Assembly: GCF_003172895.1 (NCBI RefSeq)
Contig: NZ_QGKL01000014.1
Coordinates: 1 to 64,000 of the forward strand
Direction of reading: 5' to 3'
DNA length: 64,000 nt
Source of the DNA: Leucothrix arctica
GTDB taxonomy: Bacteria; Pseudomonadota; Gammaproteobacteria; Thiotrichales; Thiotrichaceae
Shown: piece by piece, positions 49,951-58,494 of the stretch
Position numbering within the stretch: position 1 is the first letter of the stretch
Layout of the letters: every line of letters starts with the position of its first letter
Made by a program: the position numbers and the translations under genes
The notes under the pieces: model-generated
What the model was told of the DNA's origin: nothing
Seen by the model: the letters and a program-made list of their open reading frames with translations, nothing else
The model's database searches: none

Positions 49951-50724
49951 ATGGTAAGAAACAAAAAGCAGGCTATGAATAAGAATCAGGCAATTGCATT
50001 AGTTAATAGAAAGTATGAGCAGCTTTCCCTGACGGGGAATAATACTCATTGGGCGAACCTCTCTGTATATAGTGGCAAAGATGGTTGGTGGTTAAATGTA
50101 CCCTTCAACAAGTTTGAAAAAGACCTGTTCTTTGTTCTAAACAATGAGCAGTTTGGGCAAATGCTTTTTATTAATATCCCCTCAAGCTCAATACCTGATC
50201 CTTACTCGAGATTTCGTAATAAAGAAGATACTGCAGATATTTTTATCTCTGCAGTAAACACTAAAAACCTAAGTAATACAGATCCTTTGATAGATACTCA
50301 GTCAAATGGAACAGAGCATGATTTTTCGTCATATCATGTTGATGTCATACAACATTCCAATGGCTTTGAAAATTTAGACAGTCTCTATCCTGAGGAAGTT
50401 TCGGCTACACTCAAGGAAGGAAGTAAAAAAACTATTACAGTCAATTCCTATGAGCGCAACTCAAAGGCTAGAGCTGAATGCATCACCCAATATGGCGTAA
50501 GCTGCACAGTATGCGGGTTTCACTTTGAAAGCATCTATGGCAAAAGAGGCAAAGGCTTTATTCACGTCCATCACTTAATCCCTGTATCGGATATTGGTGA
50601 TGAATACGAGATCAACCCAATAACTGACCTACGGCCAGTCTGCCCAAACTGTCATGCTATGCTTCACCGAAAAGGGAACATCAGTATTGAAGAGCTAATA
50701 AGTGAAATTAAATCTAACAAGTAG
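49951..50724 (+). CDS. HNH endonuclease (McrA-like) in a putative integron-type cassette
   Basis: Up to 257 residues. The N-terminal part (about 1-110) is not recognised. The C-terminal part (about 165-245) is a treble-clef HNH nuclease: CTVCGFHFESIYG, HVHHLIPVSDIGDEYE and PVCPNCHAMLH, giving four Cys for structural zinc and the HH...N...H catalytic residues. Such proteins serve as restriction enzymes for modified DNA or other defence nucleases. The start is ATG at 49951 or 49975 (the second has a weak AGCAGG). The stop codon lies inside an attC-like site, and no accA follows as it usually does after dnaE, so the gene looks inserted. Confidence 0.78.
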   Translation: MVRNKKQAMNKNQAIALVNRKYEQLSLTGNNTHWANLSVYSGKDGWWLNVPFNKFEKDLFFVLNNEQFGQMLFINIPSSSIPDPYSRFRNKEDTADIFISAVNTKNLSNTDPLIDTQSNGTEHDFSSYHVDVIQHSNGFENLDSLYPEEVSATLKEGSKKTITVNSYERNSKARAECITQYGVSCTVCGFHFESIYGKRGKGFIHVHHLIPVSDIGDEYEINPITDLRPVCPNCHAMLHRKGNISIEELISEIKSNK

Positions 50725-50782
50725 CTCCACAGGACAAAATACTCGCTGCGCTCGCATTTTCCCCGTGAGCTAGGAGTTATAC
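50712..50782 (+). repeat. attC-like site ending the HNH cassette
   Basis: It starts ATCTAAC (50712-50718), a perfect RYYYAAC R'' box, and ends GTTATAC (50776-50782). Next to these are GTAGCTC and GAGCTAG, complementary inner (L) boxes, and the centre AAAATACTCGCTGCGC/TCGCATTTT is near-palindromic. Length is 71 bases. It overlaps the gene stop codon, as cassette attC sites often do. Confidence 0.7.
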
Positions 50783-51206
50783 CTCAATGTTATTCTTAAA
50801 CAGGCAGTAAAAAGATATGATGCAAACCTTGGTGGGCATTAACAGTAATCAACTTACTGCTGCTTACACCTCTAGCTTTAGCCGTGACCTTATAATGACG
50901 AACTGGCAACAGAAACTTTTTAGACCTCAAACCTGAGGCCTACTGCACATTTACACCATTAGTTTTTTGAACATAAAAATTAGCATTTACTGGACGTCTG
51001 CCACGTTGTGTCGATGCTGATAAATGTACAACTCCCGTTCTCTCTGCTGGTGTGGCAGGTCGATGGGGCTAGGGAGCGCTATTACTTAGCAGTGTAGTAA
51101 AGAAAATCGGAGCTTTCTGGAAGTTATGGGCTCTTTTAACACTAACAGTTAACACATTTCTGTTAGCTGCTTATAATGATGACATATAAGCAAAAAGGAG
51201 CTAACC
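50783..51206. other. Gene-poor stretch upstream of the carboxypeptidase gene
   Basis: Apart from the decayed minus-strand fragment nothing is coding. The final 60 bases carry AT-rich sequence with a possible -10 (TATAAT at about 51171) and the AAAAAGGAG ribosome binding site of the next gene. Confidence 0.4.
50796..51048 (-). pseudogene. Decayed 3' gene fragment (beta-sandwich-like repeat domain)
   Basis: On the minus strand one frame reads TGVVHLSASTQRGRRPVNA, continues NFYVQKTNGVNVQ, hits an internal TAG (50940-50942), then continues in the same frame with LRSKKFLLPVRHYKVTAKA and SSSKLITVNAHQG, ending at a stop (50796). The two parts together resemble an Ig-like or carboxypeptidase-regulatory-like domain of the type seen at the ends of vWA proteins. 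A second in-frame TAG lies at 51069-51071. It has no start or ribosome binding site. Confidence 0.4.
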
Positions 51207-52328
51207 ATGCCACTAATCTCATACACCTTTGATGCCGCCAATATAGAAGTCGTAGACGCAAGCTCTGCTTCAAATATCCAACTAAACATCAAACCAGATC
51301 ACAACTCTGAGTTCTTCCAGTGGTTCTACTACCGTGTTTCAAACATCGCTGGTGAGTCACTAAAAATGTCGATTCTAAATGCTAACGAAGCGGCTTACGT
51401 TGAGGGTTGGGATGGTTACCAAGCCGTTGCTTCATATGACCAAGAGTATTGGTTTCGAGTACCGACAAGCTACCAAGACGGCAAGTTAGTTATTGAACAT
51501 GATCCTGAAGAAGACTCTGTTTATTACGCTTACTTCACGCCTTACACTTTAGAGCGTCATCAACAGTTTATTGCACAGCTACAGTGTCAAGATGCTTGTC
51601 AGTTGTCTGTTATCGGTCAGTCGATTCAAGGGCGAGATTTAGACCTGCTATGTATCGGTGACGACGATGGCACTAAAAAGCGAGTTTGGGTTAGCGCAAG
51701 ACAGCACCCTGGTGAGTCAATGGCAGAGTGGTTTACAGAAGGTTTGTTGCTTCGCTTACTCGATAAGGATGATGCAATTTCAGAGGCGCTACTTGATAAG
51801 CTAGTGTTTTATGTTGTACCTAACATGAATCCAGATGGCAGTACCTTAGGCCACTTGCGCACCAATGCGGCAGGGGTGAACCTAAACCGTGTATGGGGTA
51901 AGGCAGACGTTGAAACGAGTCCTGAGGTTTACTACTTCCAGAAAGCAATTGAAGAAAAAGGCTGTGATCTGTTTTTAGATATTCACGGGGATGAGACATT
52001 ACCGTGGAACTTCATCGCAGGGCAGGCAGGCTTACCGATTGATGACTTTATATTGTCACAAGAGTTGGACTTCAAAAATTACTTCGCACAGATCTCGCCA
52101 GACTTTCAAACAGAGCATGGTTATCCAGAAAAGAAGTTTGGCGACGAGTCTTTAAGCTTAGCAAGCAACTGGGCAGGCAACCGATTTGGTATTGCGTCCA
52201 TGACACTAGAAATGCCATTTAAAGATAATGCATCTCGACCAAACCCAATATGCGGTTGGTCAGCAGAACGCAGCATGCAGCTAGGCGCATCTATTCTCTA
52301 CCCAATAGCAAAGCACTTCAAAATCTAA
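51207..52328 (+). CDS. M14-family zinc carboxypeptidase (cytosolic carboxypeptidase type)
   Basis: A 373-residue protein with an N-terminal beta-sandwich (about 1-120) and an M14 catalytic domain. The zinc motif HPGES gives His167 and Glu170; the third ligand is in FLDIHGDE. NMNPDGS and AGVNLNRVWG supply the substrate-binding Asn-Arg, and TLEMPFK supplies the general base Glu. There is no signal peptide. The architecture is that of the CCP/AGBL subfamily, whose eukaryotic members deglutamylate tubulin; in bacteria the substrate may be peptidoglycan peptides or protein tails. It stands alone, ending with a terminator. Confidence 0.9.
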   Translation: MPLISYTFDAANIEVVDASSASNIQLNIKPDHNSEFFQWFYYRVSNIAGESLKMSILNANEAAYVEGWDGYQAVASYDQEYWFRVPTSYQDGKLVIEHDPEEDSVYYAYFTPYTLERHQQFIAQLQCQDACQLSVIGQSIQGRDLDLLCIGDDDGTKKRVWVSARQHPGESMAEWFTEGLLLRLLDKDDAISEALLDKLVFYVVPNMNPDGSTLGHLRTNAAGVNLNRVWGKADVETSPEVYYFQKAIEEKGCDLFLDIHGDETLPWNFIAGQAGLPIDDFILSQELDFKNYFAQISPDFQTEHGYPEKKFGDESLSLASNWAGNRFGIASMTLEMPFKDNASRPNPICGWSAERSMQLGASILYPIAKHFKI

Positions 52329-52356
52329 GCTTCCACGCTTAAGCGAAAGCAAAAAA

Positions 52357-52390
52357 ATAGCCCAGTACAAAACGCACTGGGCTATTCATT
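52357..52390 (+). terminator. Stem-loop terminator after the carboxypeptidase gene
   Basis: Perfect 11-bp stem AATAGCCCAGT/ACTGGGCTATT, flanked on the left by an A-run. For the minus strand the complementary T-run makes it a terminator for the exporter operon too; for the plus strand the T-run is short. Confidence 0.75.
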
Positions 52391-52473
52391 CTTAAAAGTC
52401 CAAACAAAGCGACTCACAAACCCCAGCACCAAAGTTCTTAAAATGCAAAGCACCCAGCAAAACCCCAACACAA

Positions 52474-52549
52474 GGTCTATCAGTTATTTGCCACACGAAG
52501 ACCTTCCGAGCAAAGCGAGGGGCGTAGTGTGGTAAATAACTGATAGACC
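52474..52549. repeat. Long inverted repeat with structured loop
   Basis: Two 23-base arms, GGTCTATCAGTTATTTGCCAC... (52474-52496) and its reverse complement (52527-52549) with a single mismatch, enclose 30 bases that can themselves partly pair. It lies just beyond the 3' end of the outer-membrane gene. Confidence 0.85.
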
Positions 52550-52565
52550 GCCCACAAAGTAAGCA

Positions 52566-53750
52566 TCAAAAGAACTTCTGCAACTCCACCTGTATGTAGT
52601 CATCTTCAGCAAAGCTATTCAGCGGATCATTATCATCCACATTAGTCATCACCTGCGCTTCAATATTCAACTTCATGCCTTCACCAACGCGACGGCTACC
52701 TTCAAGACGAATACTCGTGGTGCCATTATCCAAGTCATAAAATGCACCTGCCAGTAACTCACTACTCGCTTCGTCATTTAACGCATAACGCGTAGCAAGG
52801 AAAAGATCATTTTGCATAGGCGAGAAAGCTGTTTCACCACGAGAATCATTATGGTACTCACCCAATAAACTCATTTCTGCACCAGACTCAAAGGCAGGTA
52901 GCGAGTGTTCAAAACCACCCACCGCAGCAGAGTACTTATCCGTGTGACTTTTACGATGAATCGCTTCCAGCTTCCAGATGGTACTTTCACCCGTATACTG
53001 AAGATCAAGACCCGCTTGCTGGATCAATTCATAGTAAGGGTTAAGCATGCCTGTAGTGTCATCAAGCGTAAATGATGGGTCACGAGAGGTGCCATCAAAA
53101 TAGCTTAATCCAATGTCATACTCATCTTTAGAGGTCGTCCAGCGAACAGCAAAATCAACGTGCTTTTCATCACTATCCGACTCGTATTCTGCGGCATCAG
53201 TATCTACCACAAAACCACTACGGAAACGCCCATCGATACCTGCTGCAGTACGCTCACGGAAGTAAGGCAATACAAAGAAATCCAATGCACCATTTTCTAG
53301 TAAGCGAGTCGCACGAATCATTGGTTGACCCAGTTTATCTTCACCATCAAAACCTTCAACGGCATCCGTTTGGTTGATGATGTCGACAAGGTGAGATGAC
53401 TCAGTCACACCCCAGAACTTCTTACTCAGGCCGGCTTGGTATTCCCAATCGCCTTTGCTATAGAGGTAATCCAATTGGCGAATGTCACCGTGACTACGCT
53501 CTTCATCCTTATCATCCCAGCGGTAAAAAGGAGTGAAGGTAAACTGCTGATCGTCGTTATCCCAAGTGTGCTTAAACTCAGGCTGCGCACTAATGGAAAA
53601 ACCACCATTTTCTTGCTGACCAGCAAAGGCTGCGTCATTTGGAAAATAACGACCTTCCAAGGCAACATTACCCGAAAAATCAACAGCGCTACTCAGTACA
53701 GGCGTCGCTAATAATGCAAGCGCAATGCAACTCGCTAATCTAGTATGCAT
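52566..53750 (-). CDS. Outer-membrane beta-barrel protein of an export operon
   Basis: A 394-residue protein with a signal peptide (cleavage after SSA, near residue 22), alternating hydrophobic strands with aromatic girdles and a C-terminal Phe (VELQKFF), all signs of an outer-membrane barrel. I know no specific family for it. It follows the LolA-like gene by 18 bases in the same operon as an RND exporter, so it probably forms the outer-membrane exit or receptor. Confidence 0.75.
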   Translation of the reverse strand: MHTRLASCIALALLATPVLSSAVDFSGNVALEGRYFPNDAAFAGQQENGGFSISAQPEFKHTWDNDDQQFTFTPFYRWDDKDEERSHGDIRQLDYLYSKGDWEYQAGLSKKFWGVTESSHLVDIINQTDAVEGFDGEDKLGQPMIRATRLLENGALDFFVLPYFRERTAAGIDGRFRSGFVVDTDAAEYESDSDEKHVDFAVRWTTSKDEYDIGLSYFDGTSRDPSFTLDDTTGMLNPYYELIQQAGLDLQYTGESTIWKLEAIHRKSHTDKYSAAVGGFEHSLPAFESGAEMSLLGEYHNDSRGETAFSPMQNDLFLATRYALNDEASSELLAGAFYDLDNGTTSIRLEGSRRVGEGMKLNIEAQVMTNVDDNDPLNSFAEDDYIQVELQKFF

Positions 53751-53768
53751 ATCAATAGTCCTGTCTGT

Positions 53769-54554
53769 TTATCGCTTCAGCGAGTTTTTGTTAAAGTCAC
53801 GTGACGACAAGCCCGTCTTAAACTTATAGTTTGAGAACTGCAGAGTGGTGCTCTTACCCGACTGATGATTAATCATACTCATCAAACTTGGACGCCAGTA
53901 CTTACCCAAAAACTGCTTATAGCCTGTCGATGTTAATGTCTTTAGTAGTGCATTTTTACGGTCATAAAAAACGACCTTAGGCACTCGGTAGCCAACAGTA
54001 TCAACCCATGCTACTTGTTTTGTGTAACCTGAGTACTGGTAAGCAGGCTTACGCTCGATAACATGACACTTTAGTTTATTACCTTCGCCACATGCTTCTT
54101 CGCGCAAAAATGTGTAAGTGAACTTCTCAACTTCTTGTGAGCCAAGGTCTTCAAAAGAAAACTCACTGCCCATAAATGGGCCAGACTTGTTACGAGAGTT
54201 GATTCGCTTTACACGTTTAAGCGCAGGTAAGAATAACCACTGATCATCAGGCTTTAGGCCGTGAGAGAAGGTCAGCATTTTCGTGCCTTTTACATCAGCA
54301 GGTTCGTTAAATAGAGACAGTGACTTATCACCATCGCCTTTACCTTCTAGTGTTTTTGCGCTGATAACACGACGGCTTGTTTTACCCGTACGGTTTTTAA
54401 GTGTCATGGTCATGTCAGACGTTGAGTCAACGAAACCATCATCGTAAGCATTACCTTCTTGAGCAATGCGTAAACCTTTTTCTGCTGGTGTTTCTGCCAT
54501 TGCAGCACCAGAAATGGATAACAGTAGTAGGCTAGCTAGTAGTGTCTTTTTCAT
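53769..54554 (-). CDS. LolA-like periplasmic outer-membrane lipoprotein-sorting protein
   Basis: A 261-residue periplasmic protein; I use the second Met (54554) because KKTLLASLLLLSISGAAMA is a typical signal peptide and GGA lies upstream. The mature domain has the LolA-like pattern (DMTMTLKNRTGKTSRRVISA, KMLTFSHGLKPDDQWLFLP, WVDTVGYRVPKVVFYD). In this class of operon it is thought to ferry lipids or lipoproteins between an RND exporter and the outer membrane. Located between the RND gene and the barrel gene. Confidence 0.82.
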   Translation of the reverse strand: MKKTLLASLLLLSISGAAMAETPAEKGLRIAQEGNAYDDGFVDSTSDMTMTLKNRTGKTSRRVISAKTLEGKGDGDKSLSLFNEPADVKGTKMLTFSHGLKPDDQWLFLPALKRVKRINSRNKSGPFMGSEFSFEDLGSQEVEKFTYTFLREEACGEGNKLKCHVIERKPAYQYSGYTKQVAWVDTVGYRVPKVVFYDRKNALLKTLTSTGYKQFLGKYWRPSLMSMINHQSGKSTTLQFSNYKFKTGLSSRDFNKNSLKR

Positions 54555-54632
54555 AATATTGTCCATAAGTAATATGATTTTTTTAGATTTCCCTGCACGA
54601 ATAATGTTTCGAGAAGGGTATTTAATTAATGG

Positions 54633-57005
54633 TTACGTTGTTTGAGCCGTCGCTTCTATCTTAGGTTCCGTTGAATTCTTCTTTTCAGCATTTAACCAAG
54701 GGTCAAGCTTGATCAGAAGAGGCGGTAGGAATAAGAAGTCAACAATTAGCGCCAGAGCAATAACAATAGACGTCAATAGGCCCATGTCAGCGTTTAACTT
54801 AAATGATGATGTAGATAGCACCATAAAGCCTGCGATCAGTGCGATAGAGGTGACCCATAGCGCAATTCCAACCGTTGAAAATGCATAACGAACCGCATCT
54901 TCAGCGCTGAGGCCTTTCTCGCGTCGAGCACGTAAGTACTTACTTAAAAAGTGAATGGTGTCATCAACCACGATACCCAGTGTCATTGCGGTTACAACAG
55001 ACAGACCAAGGCCAATCTCACCACTAATGAATGCCCAGATACCAAACGCCATACCTGCGGGTACAAGGTTAGGGATTAAACTCAGCAAGCCGTAACGTAG
55101 AGACTTAAGTGCAACGATTAGGATTAGCGATATAAGCACCAATGCGATAGTCGTACCACTTAACATACTAATGATATTGCTCATACCGATGTGAGCGAAG
55201 ATAACACTTGGACTAACACCCGGTGCTCTAAGCTCTGGCATATTAGCAACCATCCATGCATCAACACGCTCGTTGTAATCGAGTATCTGCTGCGTTGAAA
55301 TAGTCTTTAGCGTGGCAGTGATACGAGTACTTTTCTTATCAATGTCGATTTGGTTGTTTAAGTCCAAACCATAAGGCAATGACATTTCATAGAGCAGTAA
55401 GTACTGAGCTGCTAACTCGCGTGAGTCAGGTAACTTATTGAAGCTTTCATCATCCCCATGCATGTTTTTATTCAAGCGAGTGAAGATGTCAGTCACGGTA
55501 TTTACATGAATAACTTCAGGTTGTGTTTCTAACCACGTCGTGAATGTTTCGATATTAGCTAAGACATCAGGGTTGGCGATAGCGCCAGACTCTTTAGCGT
55601 CAATCGAGTAGTCAACGAAGTAAATACCCGTTAGGTTTTTAACAACAAAGTCCGTGTCTGTTCTGAACTCAATGCGTTCGTCAAAGTAGTTTACAAAGAC
55701 GTCGTTTAGCTCATTACGTGGCACCATCGCAATCAAGAAAATACCAATACCGCCCATGACGATGAGTAGCAGTTTCTGTTTTGAGATAACCCAGTTTGCT
55801 AGCGAAACCATCGCAGAGGAGGCTTTTGTTTTACCTTGCTTCACTTTGACCGGTAGGATCACAGCTAGCGCAGGAAGCAGCACAATCGACAAGAAGAACG
55901 CCGCTAGCACACCAATCGCAGAAATATTACCAAGGTCATTAAACGGAGGTGACTCACTGGTGTTTAGTGATAAGAAACCAATCGCTGTCGTTAGTGAAGT
56001 TAAGAATACAGGCATAAAATTAACGCGAATACTCTCCTTCATTGCCGTGACTTTATCTTTGCCTGAGCGCATCTCACTGATCCACGTCGAGAGCATGTGA
56101 ACACAGTCAGCCACCGCGAGGGTTAAGATAATAATAGGCGCAGACATCACGGGAGAAGTCAGCTCGATATGCATCCATCCAGCCGCGCCGAAAGCGATTA
56201 GCACTGAGAAAATAACAACGAAGAAGGTAATAATCGTTGCTGAAACACTTCTCAGTAGTAGGAATACAGTGATTAAAATTAACAATACTGCCAATGGCAA
56301 CAGGTGAGACATATCGTAGATAGACGCTTCACCAAAGGCATTGTTCATCATGACCGTACCGGTTAGGTAGACATCATGATTTGGGTATTTTTCAAGAACG
56401 TAAGCTTTTAGCTCTTTAGCGTAAGCACCCACATCAGCACTGAGTATAGTGGCATCTGCACGAACTTCTTCACCTGCTTCATTGGTAAGAGTCTTTGGAA
56501 ACTCCAATGTAATGTTGATGGAGGTAAGATCTGCTTTTTCCGAAATCAAACGGTGGACTAGTAAAGGCTCGCCTAATGCGACTGTTTTTACCGACTCAAT
56601 ATCACTAGCTGTTAACTCACCAGCTTCTTCAAATAAGTTAGCAACTGACAGGTCATCTTCAATAGACGTGGTGTGCTGGTAGTTAGCTAAGGAGTCAACG
56701 CGCGTGGAGTGAGGCGTTTGCCAAGCTTTCTCAGTGATGTCTTCAATCACTGTCATCGTTTCTTGTTTAAACACCACACCATCTTTTGGTGCGATGACGA
56801 ACAACACGTTATCGCTTTTGGTATAGGTATCTTGCAGATTATTAAATGCGACCAAGTGGGGATCTTCATCTGAAAAGAAGACACGGTAGTCACTATTGAA
56901 GAGAAGATTTTTGGCACCTGCTGCCATACCAAACACTACAACGAGTGACAGTATGATCGCGAGCCAACGCATACTGAGTAAGCGGTCTGAATATTTAGAA
57001 ATCAT
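54633..57005 (-). CDS. RND-superfamily exporter (MmpL/HpnN-like)
   Basis: A 790-residue protein with 12 membrane helices in two repeats, each with a large periplasmic loop, and the SSD-like regions (IIILTLAVADCVHMLSTW and AMTLGIVVDDTIHFLSK) carrying paired acidic residues used for proton relay. It belongs to the hydrophobe-exporting branch (COG1033), not the tripartite drug pumps, as there is no membrane fusion protein. With the LolA-like and barrel genes it probably moves a lipid-type molecule to the outer membrane. The TetR gene follows nine bases upstream. Confidence 0.88.
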   Translation of the reverse strand: MISKYSDRLLSMRWLAIILSLVVVFGMAAGAKNLLFNSDYRVFFSDEDPHLVAFNNLQDTYTKSDNVLFVIAPKDGVVFKQETMTVIEDITEKAWQTPHSTRVDSLANYQHTTSIEDDLSVANLFEEAGELTASDIESVKTVALGEPLLVHRLISEKADLTSINITLEFPKTLTNEAGEEVRADATILSADVGAYAKELKAYVLEKYPNHDVYLTGTVMMNNAFGEASIYDMSHLLPLAVLLILITVFLLLRSVSATIITFFVVIFSVLIAFGAAGWMHIELTSPVMSAPIIILTLAVADCVHMLSTWISEMRSGKDKVTAMKESIRVNFMPVFLTSLTTAIGFLSLNTSESPPFNDLGNISAIGVLAAFFLSIVLLPALAVILPVKVKQGKTKASSAMVSLANWVISKQKLLLIVMGGIGIFLIAMVPRNELNDVFVNYFDERIEFRTDTDFVVKNLTGIYFVDYSIDAKESGAIANPDVLANIETFTTWLETQPEVIHVNTVTDIFTRLNKNMHGDDESFNKLPDSRELAAQYLLLYEMSLPYGLDLNNQIDIDKKSTRITATLKTISTQQILDYNERVDAWMVANMPELRAPGVSPSVIFAHIGMSNIISMLSGTTIALVLISLILIVALKSLRYGLLSLIPNLVPAGMAFGIWAFISGEIGLGLSVVTAMTLGIVVDDTIHFLSKYLRARREKGLSAEDAVRYAFSTVGIALWVTSIALIAGFMVLSTSSFKLNADMGLLTSIVIALALIVDFLFLPPLLIKLDPWLNAEKKNSTEPKIEATAQTT

Positions 57006-57013
57006 GGTTAATC

Positions 57014-57706
57014 TTAAGTCTCAGAAGAAATGAATTTGGGGCGAAGTGATTCAACACGCTCTAAGAGTGCTTCACCACAACAAGTTAGGGTCGTTATACT
57101 TTGGGTCGTTTTAGCCATACCCATGCAGCCTTCAAGCGTTGCGACAAAGAACAATGCAAGTGATTTTGAATCTATTGATGGGTTAACGTTTCCAGCTTTT
57201 TTACCTTGTTCAAAAGCATTCTCAATTGCCTTTTGCCAGTCGGTATAGGCTTTAGAAATTCGCTCACGAAAGTCATCATCAATCGGTGACATTTCCTGGG
57301 CTAAGTTGTGTAAAGGGCAACCGCGACGGATATCGTCTTGAGTCGCCATCTCCGCATAATCAGTGAGTAATTCTTTAATGACGGTTATTGGGTCATCAAT
57401 ATTTTCTAACGGTCTTATCCATGAGTCCATATATGACTCGCAAACAACCTCATCTAGTACGGCGTAACCCAGCTCTTTTTTATTCTTAAAGTGATGGTAT
57501 AAAGCGCCTTTGGTTGCTTCTGTGTTTTTGAGAATATTACTCAAGCTTGCGGCTTGGTAGCCGTGCTCGTAAATTTCCTCGAAAGCCGCAATAAGAATTT
57601 TCTCACGGGTTTCAATATGATCACTCTCTGGATTTTTATTGCAGGGTCTGCAATCCCATAAGTGCCATAATTTTTTGGTTCGATCATTGAAGAAGTTTTT
57701 TGTCAT
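57014..57706 (-). CDS. TetR-family regulator of the RND operon
   Basis: N-terminal helix-turn-helix (TREKILIAAFEEIYEHGYQA, then LSNILKNTEATKGALYHHFKNKKEL) and a TetR_C-type ligand domain. First gene of the operon it probably represses. Starts: ATG 57706 is chosen because a palindromic operator lies at 57726-57741, which would otherwise be inside the coding region (GTG at 57775). The N-terminal arm has an unusual CxxC (WDCRPCNKN). It is divergent from yqiA. Confidence 0.85.
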   Translation of the reverse strand: MTKNFFNDRTKKLWHLWDCRPCNKNPESDHIETREKILIAAFEEIYEHGYQAASLSNILKNTEATKGALYHHFKNKKELGYAVLDEVVCESYMDSWIRPLENIDDPITVIKELLTDYAEMATQDDIRRGCPLHNLAQEMSPIDDDFRERISKAYTDWQKAIENAFEQGKKAGNVNPSIDSKSLALFFVATLEGCMGMAKTTQSITTLTCCGEALLERVESLRPKFISSET

Positions 57707-57725
57707 GTAGGAAGCTTGACATACA

Positions 57726-57741
57726 TACCGGTTGGTATGCA
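57726..57741. promoter_or_regulatory. Palindromic TetR-type operator
   Basis: CATACC-GGTT-GGTATG is a perfect 6+6 inverted repeat in the short gap between the TetR gene and yqiA, a typical TetR-family site; it probably controls the exporter operon and perhaps yqiA. Confidence 0.65.
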
Positions 57742-57791
57742 AACTCGTTTTTGTGTAATGTTGATTATATTTCACTCTCTAAGGTTATAAA

Positions 57792-58358
57792 ATGTTTTTA
57801 TTTATCCATGGTTTTACCTCGTCATCCCAATCTCGTAAGGCACAAGTCTTAAAAAAATGGTTATCTGATCAAGGAAGAAAAGAAGAGTGGCTCTGTCCTG
57901 ATCTTTCGATTGATCCTACTGAGGCGATGCAACAGTTAAGCAGTATTATTGAGGAATCAGCTCAGCAGGAAGGGAAGCCGATTAAGTTGGTTGGTAGTTC
58001 TTTGGGTGGGTTTTATGCAACTATTTTGTCTGCGCGTTATGGCTTAAAGGCCGTATTGATAAACCCTGCGGTGACGGCTGGTTTGACCCTACGACGGGGG
58101 ATCGGTTTTCATAAGGCATGGCACTCGGAGGAGCAGCTGGAGTTTACCCAAGCGCATGTAGACGCGCTAAATGAAATGACGTTGCTGTCGCCTGCTAACC
58201 CCTACAGGCTATTTGTTATGTTAGAAAGAGGGGATGAGACATTGGATTGGAAAACTGCCGCAGCCTTTTATCAAGACTGTCACCAGCTTGTATTCTGCGG
58301 GGGTGATCATGGCTTTACACGTTTTGACGATGTGTTAGAAATGATCGACCGCTTTTAA
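57792..58358 (+). CDS. yqiA: YqiA/YcfP-type alpha/beta-fold esterase
   Basis: A 188-residue alpha/beta hydrolase. It has FIHGFTSSSQS at the start and the nucleophile elbow GSSLGG (VGSSLGGFYATILSARYG), and near the end GGDHGFTRFDD supplies the catalytic His. E. coli YqiA is an esterase of similar size (193). The gene is divergent from the TetR gene, 85 bases apart. Confidence 0.86.
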   Translation: MFLFIHGFTSSSQSRKAQVLKKWLSDQGRKEEWLCPDLSIDPTEAMQQLSSIIEESAQQEGKPIKLVGSSLGGFYATILSARYGLKAVLINPAVTAGLTLRRGIGFHKAWHSEEQLEFTQAHVDALNEMTLLSPANPYRLFVMLERGDETLDWKTAAAFYQDCHQLVFCGGDHGFTRFDDVLEMIDRF

Positions 58359-58427
58359 CTCAGCAATAAAATTAATATGCACTATGCTTATGTTGACCAT
58401 GCTTGTTGCGAAGGGCATCGTTTTGAC

Positions 58428-58476
58428 AATCAAAGAAGGGTGGTTTGGTTGGTTCCTCCAGCCTTCTTTGATTTTT
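58428..58476. terminator. Bidirectional terminator between yqiA and the arginase gene
   Basis: AATCAAAGAAGG against CCTTCTTTGATT, with a loop of about 22 bases and T-run on the right. Confidence 0.8.
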
Positions 58477-58494
58477 ATGCCTGATATAATTACC

